NCBI RefSeq assembly: GCF_004364435.1
Contig: NZ_SOCT01000002.1
Coordinates: 434,001-498,000 of the forward strand
DNA length: 64,000 nucleotides
Direction of reading: 5' to 3'
From: Pseudomonas sp. LP_7_YM
GTDB taxonomy: Bacteria > Pseudomonadota > Gammaproteobacteria > Pseudomonadales > Pseudomonadaceae
The notes under the pieces are model-generated. The model saw only the letters and a program-made list of their open reading frames with translations, had not been told where the DNA came from and made no database searches. The position numbers were made by a program, and so were the translations under genes. Below, piece by piece: positions 18,499-29,645 of the stretch (its first letter is position 1; every line of letters begins with the position of its first letter).

Positions 18499-20544
18499 TT
18501 ACTTGATACGCTGGCCTGGCTTGGCACCGCTGTCAGGACTCAGCAGGTAGATCTCTTCGCCGCCCGGACCTGCGGCCATCACCATACCTTCGGAGATGCC
18601 AAAGCGCATTTTCCGCGGCTTGAGGTTAGCGATCATCATGGTCAGGCGACCTTCGAGTTCGGCAGGATTCGGATACGCACTCTTAATACCCGAGAAGACA
18701 TTGCGCTTCTCGTCGCCGATATCCAGGGTCAGGCGCAGCAGTTTGTCGGCACCCTCAACGTGTTCGGCCTTCTCGATCAACGCGACACGCAGATCGATGG
18801 CAGCAAAGGCGTCGAAGTCGATTTCCGCCGACAGTGGGTCTTTGCTCAACTCCCCGTTGCCCTGAGCAGCACCGGTGTCGGTGGCGCTGGCTGTCAGGTC
18901 TTCACGGGAATCGCGGGTCATGGCTTCCACCTTGGCTGGATCAATACGGGTCATCAACGCCTGGAACGGGTTCAACGGGTGATTGCTGAGCAGGGTCAGG
19001 TGATCGTTCCACGTCAGAGGAGCAACGTTGAGGAACTGCTCGGCATCGGCTGCCAGATTTGGCAATACCGGCTTGAGGAAAATCACCAACTGGCGGAACA
19101 GATTGATGCCCAGCGCGCAGATCGCCTGAACTTCGTTTTGCTTGCCTTCCTGCTTGGCCAGCGACCAAGGGGCCTTGTCGGCGATCCAGGCATTGGCCCG
19201 GTCAGCCAGCCCCATGATTTCGCGCATCGCACGGGCGAAGTCACGGGCCTCGTAAGCCTCGGCGATGCTCGGGGCGGCAGAGAGGAACGCTTCGGTCAGT
19301 TCCGGCGCGGCATTGCCGGCCACCAGCACGCCGGCGTTGCCTTTATGAATGAACCCGGCGCAACGGCTGGCGATATTGACCACTTTGCCGATCAGGTCGG
19401 AGTTGACCTTCTGCACGAAGTCTTCGAGGTTCAGGTCCAGATCATCCACGCCGCGGCCCAGTTTGGCTGCATAGTAGTAGCGCAGATATTCCGGCGACAG
19501 ATGCTCCAGGTACGTACGCGCCTTGATGAAGGTGCCCCGGGACTTGGACATCTTCTGACCGTTGACGGTGAGGTAGCCGTGGACATTGATACCGTCCGGC
19601 TTGCGGAAGCCTGAACCTTCGAGCATCGCCGGCCAGAACAGCGCGTGGAAGTTGACGATGTCCTTGCCGATGAAGTGATAAAGCTCGGCAGTCGAATCCT
19701 TGCTCCAGAACGCGTCGAATTCCAGTCCCGGCGTGCGATCACAGAGGTTTTTGAAACTCGCCATGTAACCAATCGGCGCGTCCAGCCAGACGTAGAAATA
19801 CTTGCCTGGCTCGCCCGGAATCTCGAATCCGAAGTACGGTGCATCGCGGGAGATATCCCACTGCTGCAGGCCGGAGTCCAGCCACTCGGACAGTTTGTTG
19901 GCTACGGCGTCCTGCAACGTGCCACTACGGGTCCAGCTCTTGAGCATGGCATCGAACGCAGGCAGGTCGAAGAAGAAGTGCTTGGAGTCTTTGAGAACTG
20001 GAGTCGCACCTGAAATTGCCGATTTCGGATCTTTCAGGTCGGTCGGCGCATAGGTGGCGCCACACTTTTCACAGTTGTCGCCGTACTGATCTTCGGTGCC
20101 GCACTTGGGACAGGTGCCCTTGATGAAGCGGTCGGCCAGGAACATTTTCTTTTCCGGGTCGAAATACTGCGTCACCGAACGCGTGGCGATGTGCCCCGCA
20201 TCGTGTAGACGGGTATAGATCAGGCTCGACAGCTCGCGATTTTCTTCGGAGTGAGTTGAGTGGAAGTTATCGAAATTCACCAGAAAATCGGCAAAGTCGG
20301 CGCTGTGTTCGGCCTGTACATTGGCGATCAGTTGCTCAGGGGTGATGCCTTCCTTTTCCGCGCGCAGCATGATTGCCGAGCCGTGGGCGTCGTCTGCACA
20401 CACATAGATGCACTGATTGCCGCGGTGCTTCTGGAAGCGCACCCACATGTCGGTCTGGATGTACTCGAGCATGTGGCCAAGGTGGATGGAACCATTGGCA
20501 TAGGGCAGGGCGCTGGTGACGAGAATCTTGCGTGGCTCGGACAT
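18499..20544 (-). CDS. metG: Methionyl-tRNA synthetase
   Basis: Class I synthetase, 681 residues, charging tRNA(Met). The HIGH-type motif is [10 protein letters not shown] (about 19-28), the zinc knuckle is [18 protein letters not shown] (about 145-162) and the KMSKS motif is KMSKSRGTF (about 333). The C-terminal 110 residues are the EMAP/tRNA-binding domain ([21 protein letters not shown]). It is divergent from apbC. The rnfB-like gene follows closely (about 50 bases), which suggests co-transcription. Confidence 0.97.
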   Translation of the reverse strand: MSEPRKILVTSALPYANGSIHLGHMLEYIQTDMWVRFQKHRGNQCIYVCADDAHGSAIMLRAEKEGITPEQLIANVQAEHSADFADFLVNFDNFHSTHSEENRELSSLIYTRLHDAGHIATRSVTQYFDPEKKMFLADRFIKGTCPKCGTEDQYGDNCEKCGATYAPTDLKDPKSAISGATPVLKDSKHFFFDLPAFDAMLKSWTRSGTLQDAVANKLSEWLDSGLQQWDISRDAPYFGFEIPGEPGKYFYVWLDAPIGYMASFKNLCDRTPGLEFDAFWSKDSTAELYHFIGKDIVNFHALFWPAMLEGSGFRKPDGINVHGYLTVNGQKMSKSRGTFIKARTYLEHLSPEYLRYYYAAKLGRGVDDLDLNLEDFVQKVNSDLIGKVVNIASRCAGFIHKGNAGVLVAGNAAPELTEAFLSAAPSIAEAYEARDFARAMREIMGLADRANAWIADKAPWSLAKQEGKQNEVQAICALGINLFRQLVIFLKPVLPNLAADAEQFLNVAPLTWNDHLTLLSNHPLNPFQALMTRIDPAKVEAMTRDSREDLTASATDTGAAQGNGELSKDPLSAEIDFDAFAAIDLRVALIEKAEHVEGADKLLRLTLDIGDEKRNVFSGIKSAYPNPAELEGRLTMMIANLKPRKMRFGISEGMVMAAGPGGEEIYLLSPDSGAKPGQRIK

Positions 20545-20885
20545 GGGGCTCGGCTACTTGAAGTGAAACGAAGATTGGCCACTATAAAGGTCTGAGCGTT
20601 TTTTTTCATCCCGCAGTATCCGGTGGTTTCGTATGAATCATGCCGACGTTTCGTGCGTCGGTTCATGTTGCGGCAGCCCCTTCCTACAAAGTGAGCTTGC
20701 TCGCGTAGACTGATTTTCAAACATCGTTACGTTAGTGGATGGATAGATCGTTGATGAGCAAGGACCCTCCCATAAGCGCGTCCGCCGCAGCGCCGGGCCG
20801 AGGGTCCCGCAAAACCCGCCCCTCCGGACCGGCAGACGCGGTAGGATAGCCACCTGTTTTGCTCACTCTTTTTCGGGAGTAACCC
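20545..20885. other. Divergent promoter region metG/apbC
   Basis: 341 bases without a supported gene. It holds GCCGACG/CGTCGGT (near 20641-20660) and GGACCCTC (20762-20769) pairing with GAGGGTCC (20800-20807). These are inverted repeats that may form RNA hairpins in the apbC leader. No named regulator site was recognised. Confidence 0.4.
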
Positions 20886-21980
20886 ATGAGCGCCGTGAAT
20901 CGCGCAACGGTGGAAGCCGTCCTACGCCAGTACACCGATCCTTATTTGAATCAGGACCCCGTCAGCGCCGGTTGCGTGCGTGCCGTCGATATTGAGGCGG
21001 GTCACGTCCATGTGCATCTGGAACTGGGCTATGCCGGCGACCTGTTCAAGAACGGTTGGGCGCAGATGCTGAAAATGGCTATCGAGGGTCTGGACGGCGT
21101 GTCCTCTGCGAAGGTCCAGATAAGTACGCTGATCACCGCGCATAAGGCTCAAGGACAAATTCCAGGGCTGGCCAATGTCAAAAATATTGTCGCGGTGGCA
21201 TCGGGCAAGGGCGGCGTAGGCAAATCCACTACGGCTGCCAATCTGGCACTGGCGCTTTCCCGTGAAGGCGCGCGGGTCGGCATCCTCGACGCTGATATCT
21301 ATGGTCCGAGCCAGGGCGTGATGTTCGGAATACCGGAAGGTACCCGGCCAAAGGTCAAGGACCAGAAGTGGTTCGTACCGATCGAGGCCCACGGCGTAGA
21401 GGTGATGTCGATGGCCTTTTTGACCGATGACAACACCCCGATGGTTTGGCGCGGGCCGATGGTTTCCGGCGCCTTGTTGCAGCTTATTACCCAGACTGCC
21501 TGGAATGACCTGGACTATCTGGTCATCGACATGCCGCCTGGCACGGGTGATATCCAGCTGACTCTGGCCCAGAAGGTGCCGGTCGCAGGCGCCGTCATCG
21601 TTACAACGCCGCAGGATCTGGCGCTGCTGGACGCAAAAAAGGGTGTGGAGATGTTCCGCAAGGTCAATATTCCGGTGTTGGGCGTGGTCGAGAACATGGC
21701 CGTTCACATCTGCTCGAAGTGTGGACATGCCGAGCATCTGTTCGGTGAGGGGGGAGGTGAGAAGCTGGCGTCGCAGTACGATGTCGAGTTGTTGGCTTCT
21801 CTGCCATTGTCCATGTTGATTCGCGAGCAGGCCGACGGCGGCAAACCCACGGCGATTGCCGAGCCGGAGAGCCAGATTGCCATGGTCTACCAGGAGTTGG
21901 CCCGTCATGTAGGCGCGCGCATCGTGTTACAGGAGGCGGCCTCGCCCGTGATGCCGAATATCTCTGTAAGCGACGATTGA
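20886..21980 (+). CDS. apbC: Iron-sulfur cluster carrier ApbC (Mrp/NBP35 family)
   Basis: P-loop ATPase, 364 residues, that binds a [4Fe-4S] cluster between subunits and delivers it to apo-proteins. The N-terminal MIP18-like domain (about 1-90) precedes the deviant Walker A ASGKGGVGKST (about 104-114). Walker B-type LVIDMPPGTGD is at about residue 216. The cluster-binding CxxC is in HICSKCGHAEHLF (about 280). Length and architecture are those of the bacterial family. GGGAGTAACCC precedes the ATG. Confidence 0.95.
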   Translation: MSAVNRATVEAVLRQYTDPYLNQDPVSAGCVRAVDIEAGHVHVHLELGYAGDLFKNGWAQMLKMAIEGLDGVSSAKVQISTLITAHKAQGQIPGLANVKNIVAVASGKGGVGKSTTAANLALALSREGARVGILDADIYGPSQGVMFGIPEGTRPKVKDQKWFVPIEAHGVEVMSMAFLTDDNTPMVWRGPMVSGALLQLITQTAWNDLDYLVIDMPPGTGDIQLTLAQKVPVAGAVIVTTPQDLALLDAKKGVEMFRKVNIPVLGVVENMAVHICSKCGHAEHLFGEGGGEKLASQYDVELLASLPLSMLIREQADGGKPTAIAEPESQIAMVYQELARHVGARIVLQEAASPVMPNISVSDD

Positions 21981-22131
21981 TTTACAAGATGGCCAGCGGC
22001 GGCGCTGGTCATGTGATCTGTCAAACCCAGGGGTAATGCGTTCGCGAGGCGTCAGGCAATGCATTGCCAGCGTTTGCCGAGTATTACAGGAATTTTCTCG
22101 ATGTGCATGCGGAATCAAAACCTGCAGGCGT

Positions 22132-22162
22132 AAAAAACCCCGCTTTTGAGGGCGGGGTTTTT
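22132..22162. terminator. Terminator between apbC and the cold-shock gene
   Basis: AACCCCGC and GCGGGGTT form a stem with a loop of about eight bases, with A and T runs on either side. It is 20 bases past the cold-shock stop on the minus strand and also downstream of apbC. Confidence 0.8.
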
Positions 22163-22181
22163 CAAAGCGAATCAGTGCAAG

Positions 22182-22391
22182 TTAGATAACTTGAACTTCT
22201 TCAGCTTGCATGCCTTTCTGACCGCGGGTAGCGATGAAAGAAACCTGTTGGCCTTCTTTCAGGCTTTTGAAGCCGTCGGATTGGATAGCTTTGAAGTGCA
22301 CGAACAGGTCGTCACCGGATTGTGGGGTGATGAAGCCGAAGCCTTTTTCATCGTTGAACCACTTAACGGTACCAGTTTGGCGATTAGACAT
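22182..22391 (-). CDS. CspA-family cold-shock protein
   Basis: A 69-residue single cold-shock domain that binds single-stranded nucleic acid. RNP1 is KGFGFITP (about 17-24) and RNP2 is DLFVHF (about 28-33). It is nearly identical to Pseudomonas cold-shock proteins I recall starting [19 protein letters not shown]. The 312-base gap upstream, up to dcd, probably includes a long structured 5' leader as in other csp genes, including a T-rich tract on the plus strand near 22552. Which csp paralogue it is cannot be told from one copy. Confidence 0.93.
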   Translation of the reverse strand: MSNRQTGTVKWFNDEKGFGFITPQSGDDLFVHFKAIQSDGFKSLKEGQQVSFIATRGQKGMQAEEVQVI

Positions 22392-22703
22392 GGTGTATCT
22401 CCTTGGACAAAGTTAACTGCGACTCAGGAAGAACCCTGGCCGAGACTGAGTGCAAAGAGCAGGAAAAATTCTTGGAGATGGTTGGATCGAAATTCAACAT
22501 CGTGTAGAGATTCTCAGTGACACAAGCAACACAGTGGACCCACCTTAACCGTTTTTTTTGCATGTGCCAATGCCCTTTTTCCGATTATTTCCACACAGGG
22601 GGATAAAGCCTGTGCAAGTGGCACTGCGCAATCTTTGAACCCTGAGCCCCGGCCCGGTAAGATGCCGGATATCTTTTTTCACCTCGCTATTCAGGACACC
22701 GCC

Positions 22704-23270
22704 ATGAGCATCAAATCGGACAAGTGGATTCGCCGCATGGCGCAAGAGCACGGCATGATCGAGCCCTTCGTGGAGCGCCAGATGCGGGGCGAGGGCGCTG
22801 ACCGACTGATTTCTTTCGGTGTGTCCAGCTACGGCTACGACGTGCGCTGTGCCGATGAATTCAAGGTGTTCACCAACATCAATTCGGCGACCGTCGATCC
22901 GAAGAATTTCGATGAAAAAAGCTTCGTCGACATCAAAAGCGACGTTTGCATCATCCCGCCAAACTCCTTCGCACTGGCCCGCACCGTCGAATATTTCCGC
23001 ATTCCGCGCAACGTTTTGACCATCTGCCTGGGTAAAAGCACCTATGCGCGCTGCGGCATCATCGTCAACGTGACCCCGTTGGAGCCGGAATGGGAAGGGC
23101 ATGTGACGCTGGAGTTCTCCAATACCACTACGCTGCCGGCAAAAATTTACGCCAACGAAGGCATCGCACAGATGCTTTTTCTTGAGTCTGATGAAGAGTG
23201 CGAAGTGTCGTACAAAGATCGGGGCGGCAAGTACCAGGGGCAGCGTGGCGTCACCCTGCCACGCACCTGA
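22704..23270 (+). CDS. dcd: dCTP deaminase
   Basis: Converts dCTP to dUTP for thymidylate synthesis; 188 residues, homotrimer. Diagnostic segments are [20 protein letters not shown] at the start, [33 protein letters not shown] (catalytic neighbourhood), and [23 protein letters not shown] with the catalytic glutamate. The start at 22704 is the family start; an upstream in-frame ATG at 22635 adds unconserved residues. It stands alone. Confidence 0.96.
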   Translation: MSIKSDKWIRRMAQEHGMIEPFVERQMRGEGADRLISFGVSSYGYDVRCADEFKVFTNINSATVDPKNFDEKSFVDIKSDVCIIPPNSFALARTVEYFRIPRNVLTICLGKSTYARCGIIVNVTPLEPEWEGHVTLEFSNTTTLPAKIYANEGIAQMLFLESDEECEVSYKDRGGKYQGQRGVTLPRT

Positions 23271-23380
23271 ATTGCACCGTTGGTCGTCTCGAAACTGAAT
23301 TAGTCTCGAAAAACGCACTCTATTGACTGAACTGTTCCCATCCGCACCATGCGGATGGGGCCAACGCTCAGGAGTGCCCT

Positions 23381-23602
23381 ATGAAGATTCAAGTCAAAAC
23401 CAGCAACAAGGAAGCCGACCCCGGACAGAATCAGGTCGGGTTGCTGGCGTGGTCGCTGTTAGCGCATCCTCATTTGAACAACATGGTCGCGGGCGGCATT
23501 CCGGGCCAGCCAGGTCCTGATGGTCCCAACGAGTTTCCCCAACCCGATGAACCAGGCGTTCCCACCCTTCCGGATGAGCCGCCTCCCGCTCCGGTTGCCT
23601 GA
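23381..23602 (+). CDS. Small hypothetical protein with proline-rich tail
   Basis: A 73-residue protein with CAGGAGTG before its ATG. The first 40 residues (MKIQVKTSNKEADPGQNQVG) are polar. The remainder is a Pro/Asp/Glu-rich tail (PGQPGPDGPNEFPQPDEPGV) that is likely unfolded. There is no signal peptide. I do not recognise a function. The good ribosome site and the Pro-rich design, which is not a shadow of another gene, support it as real. Confidence 0.6.
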   Translation: MKIQVKTSNKEADPGQNQVGLLAWSLLAHPHLNNMVAGGIPGQPGPDGPNEFPQPDEPGVPTLPDEPPPAPVA

Positions 23603-23666
23603 CATCGATGCCTGCCGGTGCTCAGACATCGGCAGGTTTTTCTCATCTGGCCTCACTTTGCCTTTG

Positions 23667-24323
23667 CTATACGGCCTCCCAGACGGCCCCCTCGCCAACC
23701 ACGAACACTCTGCTGTTATCAGCTCTGTCGATGTTCATCCCGCCGGTAAACGCGCCGAATGCAGGCAATAGAGCCATGTTCGATTGCAGGTAAAAACATG
23801 GCAGACGCAGACGTTGTCGGCCCTTTCCAAAAAGCCGATAGGCAGGGTGTACGTGACCTGCCAGGACGTGATGAGTCGGGTGTGGGTCAGGCTCGTGTTG
23901 CAGGGCAAAGGGGCCCAGTAGCAGCGGTTCCGGCACCACCTGAATGTGTAGACCCGCGGGCGGGTCACCGGCTCGTTTATCGTGGTTGCCGCGAATAAGG
24001 GTAATGGCCAGTGAGTGGTGTCGTTCGCGCCAGGCGTGGATCGCCGACAGCGTTCCGGCTGCATGTGATTCCGGGGCGTGCAAAAAGTCACCCAGAAAGA
24101 TCAGGTGTTCACAGTCGTAGCCTGCCAGCAGGCTGTCCAGGCGTTGCAGATTGTCGTTAGTGGTGCCATGCGGCACCGGCTGGCCTAACTTGCGATAAGC
24201 TGCTGCCTTGCCAAAATGCGCATCGGCGATCAGCAGCGTGCGTTCAGCGGGGTAATACACGGCTTTCTCGGCAAGCAGCCATAGTTCTGTGCCGGCCAGT
24301 TGAATCGATAAATACGGTCTCAC
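23667..24323 (-). CDS. pdeM: Ligase-associated metallophosphoesterase PdeM
   Basis: Calcineurin-type phosphoesterase, 218 residues, of the ligase-associated DNA-damage cluster. Metal-site motifs are [14 protein letters not shown] (about 32-45), [10 protein letters not shown] (about 77), IRGNHDKR (about 110) and the C-terminal [10 protein letters not shown]. The start overlaps the helicase stop by four bases, so the two are coupled. Its partners in the family cluster, the ligase and exonuclease, are 7.4 kb away. It is likely to act on nucleic-acid ends; the substrate in vivo is not known. Confidence 0.88.
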   Translation of the reverse strand: MRPYLSIQLAGTELWLLAEKAVYYPAERTLLIADAHFGKAAAYRKLGQPVPHGTTNDNLQRLDSLLAGYDCEHLIFLGDFLHAPESHAAGTLSAIHAWRERHHSLAITLIRGNHDKRAGDPPAGLHIQVVPEPLLLGPFALQHEPDPHPTHHVLAGHVHPAYRLFGKGRQRLRLPCFYLQSNMALLPAFGAFTGGMNIDRADNSRVFVVGEGAVWEAV

Positions 24324-26812
24324 ACGTTTACCTCAGGTCCTGCAGCTTTCTCCAGATCGCGCACCATGCGTGCGATCCGGTCAGAGAGTTTTTCGGTACT
24401 CAGGCTTTCGCGCATGCGCTCTACCAGTAGCGGAAACGCCATGGGCGTTGGTCTTTTTATCGTGTGCAGGTCCAGGGTACGCCCATTGATACGGCGCAAG
24501 GTCTGCTCCAGTCGGTCAACATCCAGCTCCTGGCGCATCACCTCTTCCTGAGCCTGACTGAGCAGCAGATTACCCGCGTCGTATTGCTTGAACACCTCAA
24601 AGAACAACCCGCTGGACGCCTGCAGCTGACGATTGCTTTTGGGGGCGCCGGGATAGCCGGAAAACACCAGGCCGGCGATCCGCGCGATTTCACGGAAGCG
24701 ACGTAGGGCCAGTTCGCCCGCGTTGAGGCTGGCAATAATGTCGGCCAACAGGTTTTCTTCGCTGAACAACGCAGGGTTCAGGCGCTCAGACCAATCCACT
24801 GCTGTCGCGCTGAGTAATTCGAAGCCATAGTCGTTAACGGCGATGGAGAAGGTCAGCGGCGTGTCCCTGCTCAGGCGCCAGGCCAGCAGGCTTGCAAGCC
24901 CAAGATGCACATGGCGCCCGGCGAAAGGGTAAAGAAACAGATGCCAGCCTTCTCGGGACTTGAGTATCTCGGCCAGCAGCGTGTCCTTGCGCGGCAATGC
25001 CGACCATTGGCGCTGCACTTCGAGCAGCGGGCTGACCGTATGCATTTCCGGGCTTTCATAGCGTTTGTGGGCTGCCGCATCGAATTTTTCGACGACTGCG
25101 TTAGCCAACTCGTTGGAGAGCGGCATCCGCCCGCCATTCCAGCGTGGGACCGCAGCTTTTTTACTCGTAGCCTTTTTCACGTAAGCGGTCATGTTCTCTA
25201 CCCGCACCAGTTCGAGCAGTCGACCGCTGAACAGGAAGCCATCCCCTGGCTTTAATCGCGCGATAAAGCCTTCTTCGACACTGCCCAAGGAGCCACCGCC
25301 GCCGCCCTTGCTCCAATATTTCACATTGATGCTGGCATCGCTGACGATGGTGCCGACGCTCATGCGGTGCCGACGTGCAAGGCGGGCATCGGGGACGCGC
25401 CAGATGCCGTGCTCATCGGGCTCGACACGGCGGTAGTCAGGGTAGGCAGTGAGGGAAAGGCCGCCGTGACGGACGAACGCCAGCGCCCATTGCCATTCTT
25501 CATCGGTCAGCTCGCGATAGGCCCAGGCGGTGCGGACTTCAGAAAGCAGTTCGTCAGGCAGAAAGCCTCCGCCCAGCGCCATGCTCACCAAATGCTGTAC
25601 GAGAACGTCCAGAGGCTTATGGGGCGATTCCCTGGGTTCGATCAGGCGGGCGTTCACCGCATCGCGGGCAGCTGCCGCTTCTACTAACTCCAGGCTGTGA
25701 GTCGGCACCAATGTCACGCGAGAAGGGCGGCCTGGGGCATGGCCTGAGCGTCCGGCCCGTTGCATCAGGCGCGCCACGCCTTTGGCAGAGCCGATCTGCA
25801 GAACGCGCTCAACCGGTAGAAAATCTACCCCCAGATCCAGGCTTGATGTACAGACGACGGCTTTCAGGTGTCCTTCCTTCAAAGCGCGTTCGACCCAATC
25901 GCGCACTTCTCGAGACAGCGAGCCATGATGCAGGGCGATCAGTCCGGCCCAATCGGGCCGCGCCTCCAGCAGGGCCTGATACCAGACTTCCGACTGCGCC
26001 CGGGTATTGGTGAACAGCAGGCAACTGGTGCTGCTATCCACTTCGGCCAGCACTTGCGGCAGCATGCGCAGACCCATGTGGCCCGCCCATGGAAAGCGTT
26101 CGACGCCTGGCGGAATCAGTGTGTCGACGATCAGCTCTTTGACCACCTTGCCTTGCACGGTTGTGCCGCCGTCGCCCACCAGCACCTGTTGGGCGTGCTG
26201 TTGATTGCCCAGAGTTGCCGACAGCCCCCAGATGACCAGTTGCGGATTCCACTGCCGCAAACGCGCTAACGCCAGTTGCAACTGCACCCCACGTTTATTG
26301 CCGATCAGCTCGTGCCATTCGTCAACCACAATCATTTTCAGGGTCGAGAAGGTGGCCTGCGCATCGGCTCGCGTGAGCAGCAGCGTCAGGCTTTCGGGGG
26401 TGGTGATCAGCGCGGTCGGCAGGCGGCGACCCTGTTTGGCCCGCTCGCTGCTGCTGGTGTCGCCGGTTCGCAAGCCGACGCTCCACGGGATTTGCAGATC
26501 CGACAGTGGCGCCTCAAGGGCGCGTGCGGTGTCAGCCGCCAGGGCACGCATGGGCGTGATCCATAGAACGCTTAGCGGCGGGGGCGGGGTTTTGCGTTTG
26601 CCAGGCTTGGCGTCGATGGGCGTATCGACAGCCCTGGCGAAGCGATTGAGCGCCGCAAACCACACCGAATAGGTCTTGCCAGAGCCTGTGCTCGCATGTA
26701 GCAGGCCTGATTCGCCCCGTGCAACCGCCGACCACACGTCCTTTTGAAAAGCAAACGGTTTCCAGCCACGGGCGGTAAACCAGCGCTGGGCAAAATTGAC
26801 GGTTTTGGGCAT
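24320..26812 (-). CDS. Ligase-associated Lhr-type DEXH helicase
   Basis: An 830-residue superfamily-2 helicase equal to the Lhr core. Motif I is [10 protein letters not shown] (about 40-49), the DEXH box is [10 protein letters not shown] (about 165), and motif III is [16 protein letters not shown] and [11 protein letters not shown] lie in RecA domain 2, with [13 protein letters not shown] for motif VI. A winged-helix and Lhr C-terminal core follow. The length is that of the ligase-associated subclass, shorter than full Lhr (about 1500). In Pseudomonas such Lhr-core helicases are known as 3'-5' DNA helicases. It is followed by pdeM in one operon. Confidence 0.9.
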   Translation of the reverse strand: MPKTVNFAQRWFTARGWKPFAFQKDVWSAVARGESGLLHASTGSGKTYSVWFAALNRFARAVDTPIDAKPGKRKTPPPPLSVLWITPMRALAADTARALEAPLSDLQIPWSVGLRTGDTSSSERAKQGRRLPTALITTPESLTLLLTRADAQATFSTLKMIVVDEWHELIGNKRGVQLQLALARLRQWNPQLVIWGLSATLGNQQHAQQVLVGDGGTTVQGKVVKELIVDTLIPPGVERFPWAGHMGLRMLPQVLAEVDSSTSCLLFTNTRAQSEVWYQALLEARPDWAGLIALHHGSLSREVRDWVERALKEGHLKAVVCTSSLDLGVDFLPVERVLQIGSAKGVARLMQRAGRSGHAPGRPSRVTLVPTHSLELVEAAAARDAVNARLIEPRESPHKPLDVLVQHLVSMALGGGFLPDELLSEVRTAWAYRELTDEEWQWALAFVRHGGLSLTAYPDYRRVEPDEHGIWRVPDARLARRHRMSVGTIVSDASINVKYWSKGGGGGSLGSVEEGFIARLKPGDGFLFSGRLLELVRVENMTAYVKKATSKKAAVPRWNGGRMPLSNELANAVVEKFDAAAHKRYESPEMHTVSPLLEVQRQWSALPRKDTLLAEILKSREGWHLFLYPFAGRHVHLGLASLLAWRLSRDTPLTFSIAVNDYGFELLSATAVDWSERLNPALFSEENLLADIIASLNAGELALRRFREIARIAGLVFSGYPGAPKSNRQLQASSGLFFEVFKQYDAGNLLLSQAQEEVMRQELDVDRLEQTLRRINGRTLDLHTIKRPTPMAFPLLVERMRESLSTEKLSDRIARMVRDLEKAAGPEVNV

Positions 26813-26908
26813 GCGCGGGCTCTGATGAGTGGTTAATTCAGAGACCGCCGGCGGAGGGGATTAGTTTGGTCGGGATGATTGTTTGTGTTGCTGCGCTGGG
26901 TGAACTCC

Positions 26909-26998
26909 TGTGGGGGTGAATTCATTCGCGACAGAGTGTTCAGGCGAAAGAGATCAGTCGACTGTATAGCCTCATTGCGAATGAGTTCGCTCCCACAG
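26909..26998. repeat. REP-like inverted repeat pair
   Basis: TGTGGGGGTGAATTCATTCG (26909) and CGAATGAGTTCGCTCCCACA (26978-26997) are inverted imperfect copies, separated by about 50 bases. This is the short palindromic REP style common between Pseudomonas genes. A related pair lies at 61357-61445. It fills the gap between the helicase and the transporter operon. Confidence 0.65.
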
Positions 26999-27028
26999 AG
27001 GGCCGCGCCCGTCTGCAGGTGCGACGGG

Positions 27029-27793
27029 TTACTTCAAATTCCCGCTGAGAAACTGTTTCAGCCGTTCGCTCTTGGGGTTGCCCAATACATCGTCCGGGTG
27101 ACCGATTTCTTCGATCTGGCCCTGATGCAGGAACACCACCTGATTGGCGACCTTGCGCGCGAAGCCCATCTCGTGAGTCACCAGAATCATGGTGCGACCC
27201 TCTTCGGCCAGGCCTTGAATCACTTTTAGCACTTCGCCCACCAGCTCAGGATCAAGGGCCGAGGTCGGTTCGTCGAACAGCATGATTTCCGGCTCCATCG
27301 CCAATGCCCGGGCGATTGCCACACGCTGCTGTTGGCCGCCGGAGAGGAACGCCGGGTATTGATCGGCAACACGTGCCGGCAGTCCCACTTTTTCCAGATA
27401 CTTGCGGGCACGGTCTTCGGCTTCGACTTTGGAAACGCCCAAGACGCGACGTGGCGCCATGGTGATGTTTTCCAGCACCGTCATGTGGCTCCACAGGTTG
27501 AAGTGCTGAAACACCATGGCCAGGCGGGTGCGAATGCGCTGTAATTCAGCGGGGTCGGCCACCCGCATGCCGTTGACGTCGCTAACCATGCGGACCTGCT
27601 GGCCGTCCAGGCTCATGGCGCCGTCGTTAGGTTGTTCGAGAAAGTTGATGCAGCGCAGGAACGTACTCTTGCCCGAACCGCTGGCGCCGATCAGGCAGAT
27701 CACGTCACCGACGTTGGCCTTGAGCGACACGCCTTTGAGCACTTCGTGGTCACCGTAGCTCTTATGCAGGCCATCGATGGTCAGTTTGTACAT
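27029..27793 (-). CDS. Basic amino acid ABC transporter, ATPase subunit
   Basis: A 254-residue HisP/AotP-type ATPase. Walker A is GASGSGKST (about 36-44), the signature is [15 protein letters not shown], Walker B is IMLFDEPTSALD, and the switch is LVTHEMGFA. The start at 27793 (MYKLTIDGLHKSYG) is chosen because upstream residues are unconserved and AAGGA lies close. It is the last gene of a five-gene operon in the order binding protein, permease, permease, deacylase-like, ATPase, the same order as P. aeruginosa aotJQMOP. No argR follows, unlike that locus. Confidence 0.9.
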   Translation of the reverse strand: MYKLTIDGLHKSYGDHEVLKGVSLKANVGDVICLIGASGSGKSTFLRCINFLEQPNDGAMSLDGQQVRMVSDVNGMRVADPAELQRIRTRLAMVFQHFNLWSHMTVLENITMAPRRVLGVSKVEAEDRARKYLEKVGLPARVADQYPAFLSGGQQQRVAIARALAMEPEIMLFDEPTSALDPELVGEVLKVIQGLAEEGRTMILVTHEMGFARKVANQVVFLHQGQIEEIGHPDDVLGNPKSERLKQFLSGNLK

Positions 27794-27806
27794 GACTGGC
27801 AAATCC

Positions 27807-28925
27807 TTAAGGAGAAAGTAAGTAGCCGCTGCGGAAGGCTTCGGTGCCGGCGACATGGGCGACGACCATGCCAGCGGTCGCCATGCGTCGCAATGAGCGG
27901 GCGTACATTAGGCCGGCATTGGCGGCGTTTATCGGCGTTACTGCATCGCTGATCGGGTCGATGATTTCAGCGATCAGTTGCCCGGCCTCGACGTATTCGC
28001 CCGGCAGTGTGCAGAACACCAGCAGGCCGCCGACGGGCGTGGCGACCGGTTCGACCGCTGCCAGTGGCGTCGCCGGATAAATCAATTGGGGCTGGGGTGC
28101 CGGTTCCCCGGAAATGGCCCCGTACTGCATCAGGTAGCTGATGATCGCCTGGCAATCGCGACTGCCAAGGGCGTGATTCACATCGCCCTGACCACGCAAT
28201 TCCAGCGTCACGGAAAAACTGCCGAGCGGAATCGGGAAGCGTTTTTCGAAGCGTTGCTGCAGCTGCCACCAAAGCAGCGTGAAGCATTCATCGAACGACT
28301 GCCCGCCGGAGTCGGTCGCCAGCAAGCTGGCCTGGGCGCCGAGGTAGCGCGAGAGCGGCTCGACCTGCGACCACGCCTCGGGCGTGGTGTACAGGTGTTC
28401 CACCGATTCGAAGTCGCAATGCAGGTCCAGCACCATGTCGGCATCGCACGCCAGGCGTTGCAAGGTCAGACGTTGCGATTCCAGTTGAGTCGTACCTGAA
28501 CGTCCCCGAAGCGCGGCGAGCAGGTGCTTGCGGATCAAATCAACGTTGTGCTTTGGGTCGTCGCTCAGCAGCGACTCAACCTCGTCGCCTACCTGTACGC
28601 TTAGATCGACGAACCAACGATTGAAGTTCTGCCCGCTCTCCAGTTCGTAGCGGCCCAGCGGGATGTCCATCAGTACCTGTTCCAGGCCGGTCGGGTTGGC
28701 CACCGGCACCACGACGACTTCGCCCAGCAACTGGCCAGCGCTTTCCAGCTCGGCCAGGCGCTGCTTCAAGTACCAGGACACCAGCATGCCGGGCAATTCG
28801 TCGGCATGCAGAGACGACTGAATGTAGATCTTGCAGGCGCCGTTTTCCGGGCCGTAGTGAAAACTGTGAATCTGCCGCGCGGTGCCTGGCACCGGCGACA
28901 GCAAATCATGGGTCTGATGTCGCAT
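27807..28925 (-). CDS. AstE/aspartoacylase-family protein in transporter operon (AotO-like)
   Basis: A 372-residue zinc carboxypeptidase-like protein of the succinylglutamate desuccinylase/aspartoacylase family. Zinc ligands are seen in SSLHADELPG (His and Glu, about residue 40) and LDLHCDFESVEH (His, about 170). The catalytic Glu region is VTLELRGQGD (about 240). The start at 28925 (MRHQTHDLL) follows AGGACTTG; a TTG six bases earlier is possible. Genes of this type sit inside aot-like operons. It may deacylate imported N-acyl or opine-like amino acids, but that is inference. Confidence 0.8.
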   Translation of the reverse strand: MRHQTHDLLSPVPGTARQIHSFHYGPENGACKIYIQSSLHADELPGMLVSWYLKQRLAELESAGQLLGEVVVVPVANPTGLEQVLMDIPLGRYELESGQNFNRWFVDLSVQVGDEVESLLSDDPKHNVDLIRKHLLAALRGRSGTTQLESQRLTLQRLACDADMVLDLHCDFESVEHLYTTPEAWSQVEPLSRYLGAQASLLATDSGGQSFDECFTLLWWQLQQRFEKRFPIPLGSFSVTLELRGQGDVNHALGSRDCQAIISYLMQYGAISGEPAPQPQLIYPATPLAAVEPVATPVGGLLVFCTLPGEYVEAGQLIAEIIDPISDAVTPINAANAGLMYARSLRRMATAGMVVAHVAGTEAFRSGYLLSP

Positions 28926-28934
28926 GGTCAAGTC

Positions 28935-29645
28935 CTAGTGAGACGGGCCGAGGAAGGCCAGCCAGCGGCGTTCTGCCAGTCTGAACAGGCCGACCAGGAT
29001 GAAGGTGACCGTGAGGTAAATCAGCGCGGCGATGCCAAACGACTGGAACGTCAGGAACGTGGCCGAGTTCGCATCGCGGGCCACCTTGAGGATGTCCGGC
29101 ACGGTCGCGGTGAAGGCCACGGTGGTCGAATGCAGCATGAGGATCACTTCGTTGCTGTAGTAGGGCAACGAGCGACGCAGTGCCGACGGCATGATCACGT
29201 AAGCGTACAGACGCCAGCCGGTCAGGCCATAGGCCTTTGCCGCTTCTACTTCGCCGTGGTTCATGCTGCGGATGGCACCGGCGAAAATCTCGGTGGTGTA
29301 GGCGCAGGTATTCAGAGCGAAGGCCAGAATGGTGCAGTTCATCGCATCGCGAAAGAATGCGCCCAGCATTGGTTGTTCACGCACGGCGGCAATGCTGTAG
29401 ATGCCGGTATAGCAGATCAGCAGCTGGATATAGAGCGGCGTGCCACGGAACAGGTAGGTGTAGAACTGCACCGGCCAGCGCACCAGCGGATTACGTGAAA
29501 CCCGGGCGATGGACAGCGGAATCGAGACGATGAAACCGATGGCGATGGAGGCGCTGAGCAGCCAAAGGGTCATGGCTAATCCGGTGATGTTCTGGCCGTC
29601 CGTATAAAGAAAAGCGCGCCAGTATTCTTGGAGCAATTCGATCAT
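28935..29645 (-). CDS. Basic amino acid ABC transporter permease (HisM/AotM-like)
   Basis: A 236-residue inner-membrane permease with about five hydrophobic segments. The EAA loop is EVEAAKAYGLTGWRLYAYVIMP (about 145-166), which contacts the ATPase. The N-terminus (MIELLQEYWRAFLY) and FRGTPLYIQLLICYTGIY match HisM-type polar amino acid permeases. It overlaps the preceding permease by four bases, so the two are translationally coupled as a heterodimer. Confidence 0.9.
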   Translation of the reverse strand: MIELLQEYWRAFLYTDGQNITGLAMTLWLLSASIAIGFIVSIPLSIARVSRNPLVRWPVQFYTYLFRGTPLYIQLLICYTGIYSIAAVREQPMLGAFFRDAMNCTILAFALNTCAYTTEIFAGAIRSMNHGEVEAAKAYGLTGWRLYAYVIMPSALRRSLPYYSNEVILMLHSTTVAFTATVPDILKVARDANSATFLTFQSFGIAALIYLTVTFILVGLFRLAERRWLAFLGPSH